A stretch of 64,000 bases of DNA from Parabacteroides bouchesdurhonensis (GCF_900186615.1 NZ_LT896588.1:343361-407360); one strand, 5' to 3'. Positions 9,218 to 18,738 are shown, counted from the stretch's first letter. Program-made: numbers and translations. Notes: generated by a model from the letters alone, not told the origin.

Positions 9218-10237
9218 ATGCCACGAGTAAAGAAGCCCGCGAAAGTAAAAGAGCCGATTCGTCTTCGGATGAAAGAGTTGGCCAATGGAAACAAAAGTCT
9301 GTATTTGGATATCTATCGGGACGGTAAACGGACGTATGAGTATCTGAAGATGTATCTTATCCCCGAAACGGATAACAATGCCCGTGTGCGGAACCAAACG
9401 ACTATGGCCGCAGCCAATGCCATCAAATCGAAACGGATCATTCAACTTACCAACGGTGAAGCGGGTATCGAAACCCGTGAAAAGGTTTTTCTTCTGGACT
9501 GGATGGAGACCTACAAAGAGAATCAGGCGAAGCGAGGAAAGAAAGATGGAAACCAAATCCAAGTTACGATCCGCATCCTGAAAGATTATGCCGGAGAACG
9601 GGTAACGATGGATCAAATCGACAAGACATTCTGTCAAGAGTATATCGACTATCTATTGACTGAATATCGGCCAAAGGGTAAGCAAGTATCAAATTTTACG
9701 CTACACACCTATTACCGCATTCTGAACGGAGCTTTGAATGCAGCCGTGCGAGCGGAAATTATAAAAGTCAATCCTTTTACGAAAATCAACAATTCGGATA
9801 AAATCCGTTTGCCGGAGAGTAAGCGGTCGTATATGACCATAGAAGAGGTTCGGGCATTGATTGCTACTCCGATGAAAAACGAGGCCGTAAAACAGGCTTA
9901 TTTGTTCTCCTGCTTCTGCGGACTGCGGATAAGCGATATTATCAGCTTGAAGTGGAAAGACGTGTTTGTCGATAGAGGACAATACCGTTTGGCTGTATCC
10001 ATGCAAAAGACCAAAGAACCTATTTATCTGCCGCTTTCCCCCGAAGCCTTGAAATGGATGCCGGAACGTGGAAAGAAGACATCGGAAGACCATGTATTCG
10101 ATTTACCGAGCCCAACAATGATAAACACGCTTCTCAAACCTTGGGCGAAAGCGGCTGGAATAGATAAGCGGTTCTCATTTCATACCGCCCGCCACACGTT
10201 CGCCACGACTATTACATTATCATTTATTTTGCTGTAA
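9218..10237 (+). pseudogene. Tyrosine recombinase/integrase, 5' part, interrupted by an insertion
   Basis: The frame encodes a phage-type integrase: SAM-like core-binding domain (~95-200), Arg I in CGLRISDI and HTARHTFAT. After T330 (codon 10205-10207) the frame enters foreign DNA and stops at 10237 (TITLSFILL). The true 3' end is at 22,573-22,716 and rejoins in frame across the shared ACGA, giving a ~377-residue protein with MMLTLGAD, LLGHADVKMTQ and the catalytic Tyr in QVYAKI. The truncated product lacks the nucleophile and must be inactive. This was probably the integrase of the outer island. Confidence 0.88.
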
Positions 10238-10264
10238 TACAGATTGTTATAAAAGTTGTTTTTG

Positions 10265-10287
10265 AAAAGGGTAACGGATAAGCAACG
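10265..10287 (+). repeat. 23-bp direct repeat, left copy
   Basis: A 23-bp sequence with core GGGTAACGGATAAGCAAC is identical to 22,413-22,435. It lies ~57 bp inside the left junction and could be an integrase arm-type site or an older att core. Confidence 0.85.
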
Positions 10288-10401
10288 TGCAATCTACCTT
10301 AAACAGCTTGTAATTGCAACATTTCAAAATACTCATTACAAATATAGTTATTTTCTTCTAATATCTATAAGACTCTACCTTCTTTCTTAATTATCTTTTG
10401 T

Positions 10402-10409
10402 AGTTTTGT
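10402..10409 (+). promoter_or_regulatory. -7 box (TAGTTTTG) before the ECF sigma gene
   Basis: TAGTTTTG fits TAnnTTTG and lies 43 nt upstream of the sigma-factor ATG. The stretch 10238-10452 otherwise holds only the element's left end and the 23-bp repeat. Confidence 0.45.
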
Positions 10410-10452
10410 AATAATATCCAAAAGTTGTATAGCAAAAATCTATTATTAAAGA

Positions 10453-11007
10453 ATGGAGAATTTAACAAAAACGACAATCGAAGCATTACAAAATGGAAAC
10501 CATAAGGCTTTTGAAGAAGTGTTTTTGACTTACTTTGATAAGGTTAAATATCTCTTGACTGGACTTTTGAGGTCAGAAAGAGATGCAGAAGAATTGACAC
10601 AAGATATTTTTGTTAAGTTGTGGATAAATCGTCAATCTATAGACCCTAACAAGGTATTTAGTATCTATCTATATACTATTGCACGTAATACAGCTATAAA
10701 TTATTTAAAGCATAAGCTGGTTGAAGAAAATTTCAAAAATAGTTTTAATGACTTTGATGTAGAGGAAGCAGACAGTTCAGACGAAATCCTATTTGCAAAA
10801 GAAATCAGCCTTTTGGTGGAAATGACTGTGTGCAGAATGCCTGTACAAAGAAGAAAAATTTATCAGATGAGCCGTGAAAAAGGAATATCTAATAATGAGA
10901 TAGCGGAAGAATTGAGAATATCCAAGAAAACCGTTGAAAATCAGATTAGTTTGGCTTTACAGGAAATCAAGCGTGTCATATCAGCTTTCTTGATTTTTTT
11001 CGTTTAG
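10453..11007 (+). CDS. ECF-type RNA polymerase sigma factor
   Basis: 184 residues. The region-2 helix text is DAEELTQDIFVKLWINRQ (residues ~53-70) with YLYTIARNTAINYLKHK following (~74-95). The region-4 HTH is NNEIAEELRISKKTVENQISLAL (~140-165). This is the Bacteroidetes FecI-like type that partners with a FecR anti-sigma and a TonB receptor carrying an STN domain, both of which follow. It should direct transcription of the receptor in response to a ligand bound outside the cell. Confidence 0.93.
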   Translation: MENLTKTTIEALQNGNHKAFEEVFLTYFDKVKYLLTGLLRSERDAEELTQDIFVKLWINRQSIDPNKVFSIYLYTIARNTAINYLKHKLVEENFKNSFNDFDVEEADSSDEILFAKEISLLVEMTVCRMPVQRRKIYQMSREKGISNNEIAEELRISKKTVENQISLALQEIKRVISAFLIFFV

Positions 11008-11093
11008 GAGAAAAATATTCGATTTAGGTCGGGAGTAACAAGCTACATGGTTGTATATATAGTATAAGCACTCTAAAAGAAAGGAAAACAATC

Positions 11094-11861
11094 ATGAATA
11101 AGCGAGTTACTATATTATTATTACTGTTTTTGACATCTGTTCCTGCCCTTTTCGCTCAATCCATTGAGGATAAGAAACGGATAGATGTACAAAGTAAATC
11201 TTCTGTAAATGCAGGGGAACAGCTATTAAACACTGAACATATTAACCCGGAATTATCGGACGAGGTCAATAAAAAGGAAGTAATTAAAAAGGAACTATCT
11301 TCTTCATCGGAAATAGCACCTGTCAATTCTTCACAGGGGGTATCTCCTTTTTTCTATGCTTATCCAATGATTATGAAAAATATTCCTATTCTTACTGATT
11401 TCTACCGATTTCAGCAAAATCGTATATACAAACAATTTTCGTTTGTCGGTAGTGGTCAGAAAGTATCTTATATAGGACTGGGAGAGTATATTTCGATTAA
11501 TGGTGCTATACGTTGGATGCCATCTAAAAGATTATCTATTGACGCCGGGGGAATGTTCAGTCGCCAGTTTTACTTTGCCTCACCTCTTTTTCGTCAGGAT
11601 ATTATGGGAGTAAATACAAGAATGCAATATGCCCTTACAAATAGTATCAGCTTGAATATATGGGGACAATATATTTTTCCGGGAGAACAATCTCCGTTTT
11701 CTGCTTATAATCCATTATTCCCCCATACAGGTGTAGGTGCATCTGTTTCTGTCGATTTAAAGAAAGATACAGAAATGAGTGTTGGAGCAGAATATCAGTA
11801 TGATAATAAATCGCAGAAATGGAAATTAGAATCGTCCGGACGTGTTTCTATTGGTTTCTAG
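11094..11861 (+). CDS. Exported beta-barrel-like protein of unknown function
   Basis: 255 residues with a clear Sec signal (MNKRVTILLLLFLTSVPALFAQ). The mature part alternates hydrophobic residues like outer-membrane strands (LSIDAGGMFSRQFYF, NSISLNIWGQYIF, SGRVSIGF) and ends in Phe, as many outer-membrane proteins do. It sits between the sigma factor and the FecR gene, an unusual place in this kind of locus, 18 nt before fecR. It may help the receptor or bind its ligand. I do not recognise the family. Confidence 0.72.
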   Translation: MNKRVTILLLLFLTSVPALFAQSIEDKKRIDVQSKSSVNAGEQLLNTEHINPELSDEVNKKEVIKKELSSSSEIAPVNSSQGVSPFFYAYPMIMKNIPILTDFYRFQQNRIYKQFSFVGSGQKVSYIGLGEYISINGAIRWMPSKRLSIDAGGMFSRQFYFASPLFRQDIMGVNTRMQYALTNSISLNIWGQYIFPGEQSPFSAYNPLFPHTGVGASVSVDLKKDTEMSVGAEYQYDNKSQKWKLESSGRVSIGF

Positions 11862-11879
11862 CAATATAAAAATGCAACT

Positions 11880-12872
11880 ATGAAAGAGAATTATATATAT
11901 CAGATACTCAAACAGTTCTTTCTAAATTCATATCCTCCTGAAATCGAAAGCAAGGTACAAAAGTGGATAATCAAAGATAAATGGACTGCTGAAAAGAATA
12001 ATGCCATGTCTGCCATTTGGGATGAAATAGAAATTCCTCCAAATGATAATACATACAGAGCGTTGGATAGAGTGAAGAATACCATCAGGCAAATAGAAAG
12101 TAAAAAGAAGCATTTAAAAATGCGACGTGTTTTGCTGGGAAGTGCTGCTGTGATTATTCCTATACTCTTGTTGCTGGGCGGTTATTTCTATATAAATCAA
12201 GACGTAAAAATGATAGAGGTGATAACTTCAAGCAATCAACAAAAGCAATGCACCTTGTCTGACGGAACAACCATTTTATTAAATTCTTGTACAAAAGTAA
12301 CTTATCCGTCTGAATTTAAGGATTCCGTCCGAGTGGTAACATTGGTAGGAGAAGCCTATTTCTCGGTAGCAAGTGATGCCGCTAAACCATTTATTGTAAA
12401 GACGAAAGACTTATCTGTAAGAGTTCTTGGAACGCAATTCAACATATCGGCTTATCCATCGGACGACCGTACAATTGCTACGCTGAATCGTGGCAAAATA
12501 CAGGTTGATATTCAATCCGAAAAAGCAGATAACAGGTATATTCTTAAACCTAATCAGGAGATTGTATTTAATAAGATTGATAAATCCGTATTGATAAATT
12601 CTGTTACAGGTGAAAATATCGGTTGGAAAGAGGGTTCGCTTGTCTTTCAGGATGCTACATTCAATGATATTATAAATACGATTGAACGCCGATTTGGGGT
12701 AACTGTTGAGTATGACAAACAAGGATTCTCCAATATACCTTATACCCTGAAATTCATGAATAATGAAAGTCTTGAAGACGTCTTGGATATATTGCAGGAT
12801 GTTGTAGGTGGTTTTGAATACAAAAAAGAAGATAGTAAAATAACGTTGATGCAGAAAGGGGGTGGTAAATAG
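11880..12872 (+). CDS. FecR-family anti-sigma factor
   Basis: 330 residues. The cytoplasmic N-terminus (~1-80) is followed by one membrane helix (~83-104, VLLGSAAVIIPILLLLGGYF). The periplasmic FecR domain has LSDGTTILLNSCTKVTYP, GEAYFSVASDAAKPFIVKT and VLGTQFNISAYPSDD. A C-terminal DUF4974-like domain (~255-325) resembles STN. It should hold the ECF sigma factor inactive until the receptor's STN domain signals across the periplasm. Confidence 0.93.
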   Translation: MKENYIYQILKQFFLNSYPPEIESKVQKWIIKDKWTAEKNNAMSAIWDEIEIPPNDNTYRALDRVKNTIRQIESKKKHLKMRRVLLGSAAVIIPILLLLGGYFYINQDVKMIEVITSSNQQKQCTLSDGTTILLNSCTKVTYPSEFKDSVRVVTLVGEAYFSVASDAAKPFIVKTKDLSVRVLGTQFNISAYPSDDRTIATLNRGKIQVDIQSEKADNRYILKPNQEIVFNKIDKSVLINSVTGENIGWKEGSLVFQDATFNDIINTIERRFGVTVEYDKQGFSNIPYTLKFMNNESLEDVLDILQDVVGGFEYKKEDSKITLMQKGGGK

Positions 12873-12878
12873 AAAAAA

Positions 12879-12913
12879 GAACCGGAAATTGTTTAGAAGC
12901 CACTTCCCGGTTC
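12879..12913 (+). terminator. Hairpin between fecR-like and receptor genes
   Basis: GAACCGG (12879-12885) pairs with CCGGTTC (12907-12913) just after the anti-sigma stop codon. There is only a weak T-run, so it may attenuate read-through and not fully terminate. Confidence 0.45.
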
Positions 12914-12972
12914 ATAAAAGTCAAACTTGTTCCATGTAAAAATAGTATTTAACTTTTTAATTATATTAAAAT

Positions 12973-15609
12973 ATGTCTTTATCGAAGTTCAAATGTAGGC
13001 AAAATAGTTCGGGCTATAAAATAATCAGCCTGATTATTTTCCTTTCTATCTCTATTCATTCAAATGCCCAAAATGAGAAATTCACTATTTCGGGGCGTGG
13101 CATTACTATTAAACAAGTCTTTGAGCAAATTGAAGCACAAAGCAAATACACGGTGGCTTATAGTAAAGCTCAAATAGATGTCGGACGGAAGATTACAATA
13201 AGCGTCAAAAAGGCAGAACTCAAAGAAGTTCTTGAAAAGGCGTTAAAAGACACCGGATTCACTTATAAAATCAATGGTCTGCATATTATTATCATTCCTG
13301 TGCCATCCAATTCTTCCCAAAGCGTTACTCCCCGACAAACCATAAAGGGAATTGTCAAAGATGCTGCATCCGGTTCTTCCATTCCATACGCCAATGTGGT
13401 TCTTTCAAATACTCATCCGCAAATAGGAACGACAAGCGACAGCTTGGGGTATTTCAGGTTCAATAATATTCCTATTGGCAGATATGATATTCAGGCATCT
13501 TATCTTGGTTATGAGCCTGCCGTAATGAAAGAAATCCTGCTTACTTCTACCAAAGAAGCAAATTGTGATATTGCGTTGGTTGAAAACTCCCAAAAGTTGG
13601 ATGAAGTTGTGGTACGTGCAAGAATTAATAAAGAACGTCCGCTTAATGCAATGGCTTTGACGGGTGGGCGTATGATAAGTGTCGAGGAAGCCAACCGATT
13701 TGCTGGCGGATTGGACGACCCGGCTCGTCTTGCTACATCTTTTGCCGGTGTAGCCGGAACTCCGGGAACAAATGCTATTGCTGTACGAGGTAACTCACCT
13801 CAATTTTTACAGTGGAAAATGGAAGGCATAGAAATTCCTAATCCTACTCACTTTGCCGATGTAGCAGGCGTGGGCGGTGGCTTGTTTTCAGGATTGAGCA
13901 GTCAAGTAATGGGTAATTCGGACTTTTTCAATGGGGCTTTTCCGGCGGAGTATAATAATGCCTTGTCCGGAGTATTTGACATGTCTATCAGAAATGGAAA
14001 TAATGAAAAGTATGAGCATGCCATTCAAATAGGGCTTTTGGGATTGGATTTTGCTTCTGAAGGCCCTATTAGCAGAAAAAACGGAAGTTCTTATATTTTC
14101 AATTATCGTTATTCCGCAACCGGATTGATGGGGGCTTTTACCGATAACACAGGTATAAGCTATCAAGACCTTACTTTCAAGCTGAATTTCCCGACACGTA
14201 AGGCTGGAACATTTTCTGTTTGGGGCATCGGCTTATTGGATATGAACAAAGATGATGCGTTGGAGAATCATTCGGAATGGGAAACTTTTGCTGACAGACA
14301 GAAGTCTAAAACAACGATGGCTAAAGGCGCGGGCGGAATTACGCATAGGTACAATTTAGATAAAGATGCTTATTTCAAAACGTCATTGGCGGCAACCTAT
14401 TCCGATAATCGTCCTAAAGTGGAACAACTACTTGGGCAAAATTCATCCTACTATTTGCCTGTTGTAGATATGAAAAGTACAAATTTAGACATTGTTCTAA
14501 ATTCCTACTTTAATAAAAAGTATAGTGCCCGTCACACTAACCGTTCAGGCATTACTGTTACGGGACTATTATATGATTTGGATTTTAACTTATCCCCTAA
14601 TTTCGGGCAAAATCTACCGATGCAAAAGATTGCCAAAGGTAATGGGGAAGCTATGGTTCTATCGGCATACAGTAACTCTATTTTCAAATTGACAGACGAA
14701 TTGACAGCCAGCGTAGGAGTGAATGCTCAATTCTTCACCCTTAATTCAAACTGGACGGTAGAGCCACGTTTAGCTTTAAAGTGGAACTTTAGTCCCAAGC
14801 AATCCATTTCTTTAGCTTACGGATTACATAGCCGCCGGGAGAAATTGGATTATTACTATGTGAAAACTTCTCAAACAGGAAATAAAGAAGTGAATAAAGA
14901 TTTGGATTTTGCTAAAGCACATCATTTTGTGTTAGCTTATGATTTAAGCATTTCAGAAAACACCCATTTGAAGATAGAGCCTTATTATCAGGCATTGTTT
15001 AATGTACCTGTCGAACCCGGAACGTCTTTCTCTATTATCAATCACGATACTTACTACTTAGACCGTCAATTAGTGAATAAAGGTAAGGAACGGAATTATG
15101 GTATAGATATAACGCTGGAACGTTATCTGAATAAAGGATATTATTATATGTTGACTGGTTCTGTCTTTAAATCCGAATATCGTGGCGGTGATAACATTTG
15201 GCGCAATACACGGCTTGACCGGGGATATTTGTTCAATGCTTTAGGTGGTAAGGAATGGATATGGGGAAAGCAACGCCAACACATGTTTAACACGAACATT
15301 CGTTTGTCCTATCAGGGTGGCGACCGTTATACACCTATTGACGAAGCAAGTTCTTTAACAGAAAAGGATATTATCTATGATGAAACGCAAGCATTTAGCA
15401 AACAGTTCTCACCTGCATTTACTGTCGATTTAGGTGTGAGTTATAAGCTAAACAAGAAACGTGTCTCCCACGAGTTCGGGCTTCAACTCCTGAACCTGAC
15501 CGGATATACCGGGCAACATGGGTATCAGTATAACGAACAAACGAAAATTATAGAAAAAGTAGATATAAGCAATATATTACCTAATCTTAGTTATAAGATT
15601 CAGTTTTAA
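12973..15609 (+). CDS. TonB-dependent receptor with STN signalling domain
   Basis: 878 residues: Sec signal to about residue 33, STN domain (~38-108, FEQIEAQSKYTVAYS), carboxypeptidase-regulatory-like repeat (~120-205, GIVKDAASGSSIPYANV), plug (~225-340, GGRMISVEEANRFAG and IAVRGNSPQF) and a beta-barrel ending NLSYKIQF. It is an outer-membrane, energy-coupled transporter whose STN domain should signal through the FecR protein. No SusD partner is present, so a siderophore, cobalamin or small peptide is more likely than a glycan, but the substrate is unknown. It is cargo of the inner element. Confidence 0.93.
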   Translation: MSLSKFKCRQNSSGYKIISLIIFLSISIHSNAQNEKFTISGRGITIKQVFEQIEAQSKYTVAYSKAQIDVGRKITISVKKAELKEVLEKALKDTGFTYKINGLHIIIIPVPSNSSQSVTPRQTIKGIVKDAASGSSIPYANVVLSNTHPQIGTTSDSLGYFRFNNIPIGRYDIQASYLGYEPAVMKEILLTSTKEANCDIALVENSQKLDEVVVRARINKERPLNAMALTGGRMISVEEANRFAGGLDDPARLATSFAGVAGTPGTNAIAVRGNSPQFLQWKMEGIEIPNPTHFADVAGVGGGLFSGLSSQVMGNSDFFNGAFPAEYNNALSGVFDMSIRNGNNEKYEHAIQIGLLGLDFASEGPISRKNGSSYIFNYRYSATGLMGAFTDNTGISYQDLTFKLNFPTRKAGTFSVWGIGLLDMNKDDALENHSEWETFADRQKSKTTMAKGAGGITHRYNLDKDAYFKTSLAATYSDNRPKVEQLLGQNSSYYLPVVDMKSTNLDIVLNSYFNKKYSARHTNRSGITVTGLLYDLDFNLSPNFGQNLPMQKIAKGNGEAMVLSAYSNSIFKLTDELTASVGVNAQFFTLNSNWTVEPRLALKWNFSPKQSISLAYGLHSRREKLDYYYVKTSQTGNKEVNKDLDFAKAHHFVLAYDLSISENTHLKIEPYYQALFNVPVEPGTSFSIINHDTYYLDRQLVNKGKERNYGIDITLERYLNKGYYYMLTGSVFKSEYRGGDNIWRNTRLDRGYLFNALGGKEWIWGKQRQHMFNTNIRLSYQGGDRYTPIDEASSLTEKDIIYDETQAFSKQFSPAFTVDLGVSYKLNKKRVSHEFGLQLLNLTGYTGQHGYQYNEQTKIIEKVDISNILPNLSYKIQF

Positions 15610-15623
15610 ATATAACTTCAAAT

Positions 15624-15667
15624 AAAATCAGGTTTGATATTACATTAAATATCTTTCCTGATTTTTT
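15624..15667 (+). terminator. Terminator after the TonB receptor
   Basis: AAAATCAGG (15624-15632) pairs with CCTGATTTT (15657-15665), followed by T residues. Confidence 0.7.
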
Positions 15668-15678
15668 AATAATATAAT

Positions 15679-16291
15679 ATGAGAAGGTTATTAGAACAGA
15701 GATTTTTTCGGCTATTGTCGGAATACTCGCAGCTTAAAGTTTCTGCATCTGAATTTGCGGAAGCTATCGAAGAATTGGCAATACATTTGGCTGATTTCAG
15801 TATTAATGAACAGGATTATAGCGTGTTACTACGTTATTTTTCCTTTGGACTAAACAGGCTCAAATCGCATCGTGTGCAATTTGAGCAGGGGGAAAAATGC
15901 CCTGTTGTTGCTTATAGATGAAGCAATAGAACTAATCAAAACAGAAATACGCATAGTGAATTTGCGCATCAAATACCCCGAACAATTCCAGCAACACGCA
16001 AATAAACTATTTCTTTCTCCTCTCCATTTAGCAGACAAGACAAGCCTTATTAACGTCATGGAAATTGTCAGCGGCTTGTTTCTTTCCAAACGTGTAACAT
16101 ATCAGAATGGAAAACCCGTTCATCTGACGGACTTAGGCAAAGCCTTTGAATGGCTCTTTAACATTAAATTAGGTGATTATCACCAAAAGTACATGGATGT
16201 CATCAAACGAAAGCCTGCCAAGTTAAGCGAGTTCCTTGATGAACTGGCAAACCTTATCCGAAAAGAACACGAAAATAAAGGGTATAGATAA
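15679..16291 (+). pseudogene. RteC-like mobile-element regulator, frameshifted
   Basis: Two overlapping frames make one protein. Frame one gives MRRLLEQRFFRLLSEYSQ to FEQGEK. Frame two continues ALLLLIDEAIELIKTEIRI through to RKEHENKGYR. Dropping one T near 15,896 (gaaaaa-t-gccctg) joins them as GEKALLLLIDEA, about 204 residues. The second half resembles the RteC family, which controls excision and transfer genes of CTnDOT-like elements. The protein is shorter than CTnDOT RteC. The frame break could be real decay or a sequencing error. Confidence 0.5.
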
Positions 16292-16420
16292 TCAGGTGTT
16301 TAGCATCAATTTATACGGGGTAGCGTATGCTACCCTGTAATTTGTTTGCTTCCCTTTTCCGAACTTTGCTTCATCAATCGATTGGTAATCATTTATGTAT
16401 AACCTGAAAAACGAAGCAAT

Positions 16421-16744
16421 ATGTATGTAGATAATTACGAGTTCAAGGACTGGATGCAAAAGCTACTTGATAAACTGGAAGAAGTAGGCAAAGACGTAAA
16501 GAGTTTGCAGACCAACCCCGAAGTAATGCCGAATGACAAACTTTTGGATAATCAGGATTTATGCCTGCTATTCAAAGTCAGTACCCGGACATTACAGAGA
16601 TTGAGAAGCAAGAAACTGCTGCCCTTTATGATGATTAGCGGAAAAGCCTATTACCGGGCTTCCGATGTGCGTGAGTTCATAAAGGAACGGTTTGATGTGG
16701 GTACGCTCCGAAAGTTCGAGAAAGAACACGGAGCAAATAAGTAA
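16421..16744 (+). CDS. HTH (MerR/excisionase-like) DNA-binding protein
   Basis: 107 residues. The HTH_17-type domain at ~45-95 includes DLCLLFKVSTRTLQRLRSK and FMMISGKAYYRASDVREFI. The N-terminal ~40 residues are a probable coiled coil (MQKLLDKLEEVGKDVKSL). Such small proteins flank integrases in Bacteroides elements and act as excisionase or accessory factors. It is one of three related genes in the inner element (also 18,050 and 18,739). Confidence 0.8.
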   Translation: MYVDNYEFKDWMQKLLDKLEEVGKDVKSLQTNPEVMPNDKLLDNQDLCLLFKVSTRTLQRLRSKKLLPFMMISGKAYYRASDVREFIKERFDVGTLRKFEKEHGANK

Positions 16745-16812
16745 GAGTGAAATTCATCCCGAAGTTGTACACGTGGCAGCTTCGGGATGTTTTTCTTATG
16801 GCAAGTCTGTAT

Positions 16813-17262
16813 TTACTTCTCTGCCGATATTATCCCCTCTTCCTTATAAGATGCTTCAAACTGTTTGGTAAGCGCAATAATCTGCTGGTTCGTCTTTACC
16901 AGTTCAACAGTGTATTGTTCCAGTTTGTAAAGCAAGGCAAGTGCTTTCTTCTCCGCAAAATTGGAATGAAGTTCTTTCACTACCTGATTATAGTTATTGC
17001 CGATACTCCTGAACTGACTGAATAACTGGGAGAGTTGAATGTAATAATCAACCTTGCTTTTATCAATTTTAAGCACCTTAAACGATTTCCCAAAAATACA
17101 GTTCTTAATGAAATGCGCTTTTATCTTGTAGCCTGACTGGTCGTAAAAGGCTAAGAACTTGGCGTTCTCCACATCGTCCAAATTAAGAGAATAGCGGTGT
17201 GTTCGTGGGTCAAGTTTAGGCTTGCGCCCACCTTTGTTAAATGGCTTCTTTTTCTGTTCCAT
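16813..17262 (-). CDS. Mobilization accessory protein (MobA/MobC-like)
   Basis: 149 residues. A basic N-terminus (MEQKKKPFNKGGRKPKLDP) leads into a ribbon-helix-helix-like stretch (HRYSLNLDDVENAKFLAFYDQSG). A long helical part with FRSIGNNYNQVVKELH (~95-110) is typical of relaxosome accessory proteins. In Bacteroides elements this gene precedes a relaxase, but no relaxase follows here. Its start faces the oriT-like repeats at 17,280-17,391, as expected for an oriT-binding protein. Confidence 0.72.
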   Translation of the reverse strand: MEQKKKPFNKGGRKPKLDPRTHRYSLNLDDVENAKFLAFYDQSGYKIKAHFIKNCIFGKSFKVLKIDKSKVDYYIQLSQLFSQFRSIGNNYNQVVKELHSNFAEKKALALLYKLEQYTVELVKTNQQIIALTKQFEASYKEEGIISAEK

Positions 17263-17279
17263 AATGATAATTATTTACT

Positions 17280-17391
17280 GGTTTTACGACTTCGGAGTAA
17301 AACCAACCACCTGAAAAGGTGGCAAGGTTTTGAGGCACAAAAAATGAAGTGCGGGCCTCAAAACACAACTTGCTATGTTCTAATGAACATA
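17280..17391. other. Cluster of inverted repeats, candidate oriT
   Basis: Four hairpins stand in a row: GGTTTTAC/GTAAAACC (17280-17304), CCACCT/AGGTGG (17307-17322), GTTTTGAGGC/GCCTCAAAAC (17327-17364) and TATGTTC/GAACATA (17374-17391). They start just upstream of the Mob gene. The rest of the gap to 17,753 holds no convincing gene; a short frame with YGQIAKASGSASSYV resembles a stray HTH fragment. Confidence 0.45.
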
Positions 17392-17753
17392 AAAATCTTC
17401 CCTATGGTCAGATTGCCAAAGCAAGCGGTTCGGCTTCCTCCTATGTCTGTTTATTGGTTACAAAATTACAGACAGCGGTTTACCCCTGAAATATGCCCCG
17501 TTACGCCAAATTGGAACACAGACGGACAAAGTACCCCCATTTTTAAAAGCATCTGTTTTTCCTCTTTTCTTTGCTAAAAATTGATTGAATGGTGGCAATA
17601 TATAAGGTATTCAAACAAGGTTTGAATATGACTTTAAACCTTGTTTAAAAACCGTTTAGAAATATAGCAATACTGCTATAAAATTGGCTTGTTCCCTTTC
17701 AATCAGTATCAGAAATCAATCAACTTATTTATAAACCATTAGAATTTGAAAGC

Positions 17754-18053
17754 ATGGAAAAAGAAAAACAATCATTACAGGAAACAGGAAGTAAGGAACA
17801 GGAAAGCTATAAATCGGTGTTCCTCAAAAAACGGTCGGTTTGTAACCGTCAAAGCGTGTACATAAGTGGAGAGATACAGAAACGTATTACGCAGATTGTA
17901 GGAGTGATTACGGGCAAACAGGTAAGTATCGGAAATTTTATTGATAACGTACTGGAAGAACATTTAAGTACACACAATGATGTCCTTTCGGCTCTCTACC
18001 GGAAAGAAATGCAGAAAGGAATATTCAACGAGCCAAAAGAGAAAGACGTATGA
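17754..18053 (+). CDS. DUF3408-family mobile-element protein
   Basis: 99 residues with VYISGEIQKRITQIVGVITGKQVSIGNFIDNVLEEHL, text typical of DUF3408 proteins found next to transfer and excision genes in Bacteroides elements. It looks ribbon-helix-helix-like and so may bind DNA. It overlaps the next HTH gene by 4 nt (ATGA), so the two are translationally coupled. Confidence 0.8.
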   Translation: MEKEKQSLQETGSKEQESYKSVFLKKRSVCNRQSVYISGEIQKRITQIVGVITGKQVSIGNFIDNVLEEHLSTHNDVLSALYRKEMQKGIFNEPKEKDV

Positions 18054-18367
18054 ATATCATAACTATTGAGGAACAGACCTTTAAACAGATGTGCGGGCGG
18101 TTCTCCGGTTTCGTCAGTCAGGTGGAACGGATTTGCAAAGAGAATACCCACCAGCCGGAGAAATGGTTGTCAGGTCGTGAAGTGTGCGCCCTGCTCGGTA
18201 TCAGCATCCGAAGTTTGCAGAACTACCGGGACAGCGGTAAACTGGGCTACTCCCAAATCGGGAATAAGCTGTACTATAAATCTGCCGATATTGAAAGACT
18301 GGTTGCAGAATGTACAGTAAATCATGTTTCAGGAAAGAAAAACAACTATATACCAACCAACAAATAA
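18050..18367 (+). CDS. HTH (MerR/excisionase-like) DNA-binding protein
   Basis: 105 residues. The HTH_17 domain is in the middle (REVCALLGISIRSLQNYRDSG and YSQIGNKLYYKSADIERLV, ~42-85). It is coupled to the DUF3408 gene and followed by the DUF3876 gene at 18,378. It is a probable recombination-directionality or accessory factor for one of the two integrases. Confidence 0.82.
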   Translation: MNIITIEEQTFKQMCGRFSGFVSQVERICKENTHQPEKWLSGREVCALLGISIRSLQNYRDSGKLGYSQIGNKLYYKSADIERLVAECTVNHVSGKKNNYIPTNK

Positions 18368-18377
18368 GTATCGCCTC

Positions 18378-18680
18378 ATGAAAAGAAAACAAGATGTCAA
18401 TTCAGAAGCAAAGCAATCTTTCACCCTACCGGCTATTGTCGGTACATGGGAAAGTTTAAATCTTCATCCTACGGTGATGATATACCAAAGCAAGAAAAAG
18501 TATCTCCTTTCGATGCTCCATGTATCGGATAACGGACAGGCGCAACCTGCCACTTACGAGATACAAAAGGAAGATAGCCGTTACTTCATCGTTTCAACCT
18601 TTAAACGGCTTTATATCGGCTATGACAAGGTAAAAGACTGCCTTTCCATTTCTTATTATGGCGAGTATTTGCGTAACTGA
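18378..18680 (+). CDS. DUF3876-family mobile-element protein
   Basis: The ATG at 18,378 gives 100 residues (MKRKQDVNSEAK). A longer frame from 18,324 would overlap the preceding gene without adding family text. Blocks such as GTWESLNLHPTVMIYQSKKKY and FIVSTFKRLYIGYDKVKDCLSISYYGEY match DUF3876, a beta-rich small protein common between the excisionase genes of Bacteroides integrative elements. Function unknown. Confidence 0.75.
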   Translation: MKRKQDVNSEAKQSFTLPAIVGTWESLNLHPTVMIYQSKKKYLLSMLHVSDNGQAQPATYEIQKEDSRYFIVSTFKRLYIGYDKVKDCLSISYYGEYLRN

Positions 18681-18738
18681 CAGGTGATATATGTCAATCA
18701 TTCAAATCAATTATGAATCAATAAAACGATATGACAAT

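Noticed and set aside
9094-9327. Hydrophobic 77-codon frame before the integrase
   Set aside because: It overlaps the integrase start, and its second half is only the integrase read in another frame. The promoter box of the integrase lies inside it.
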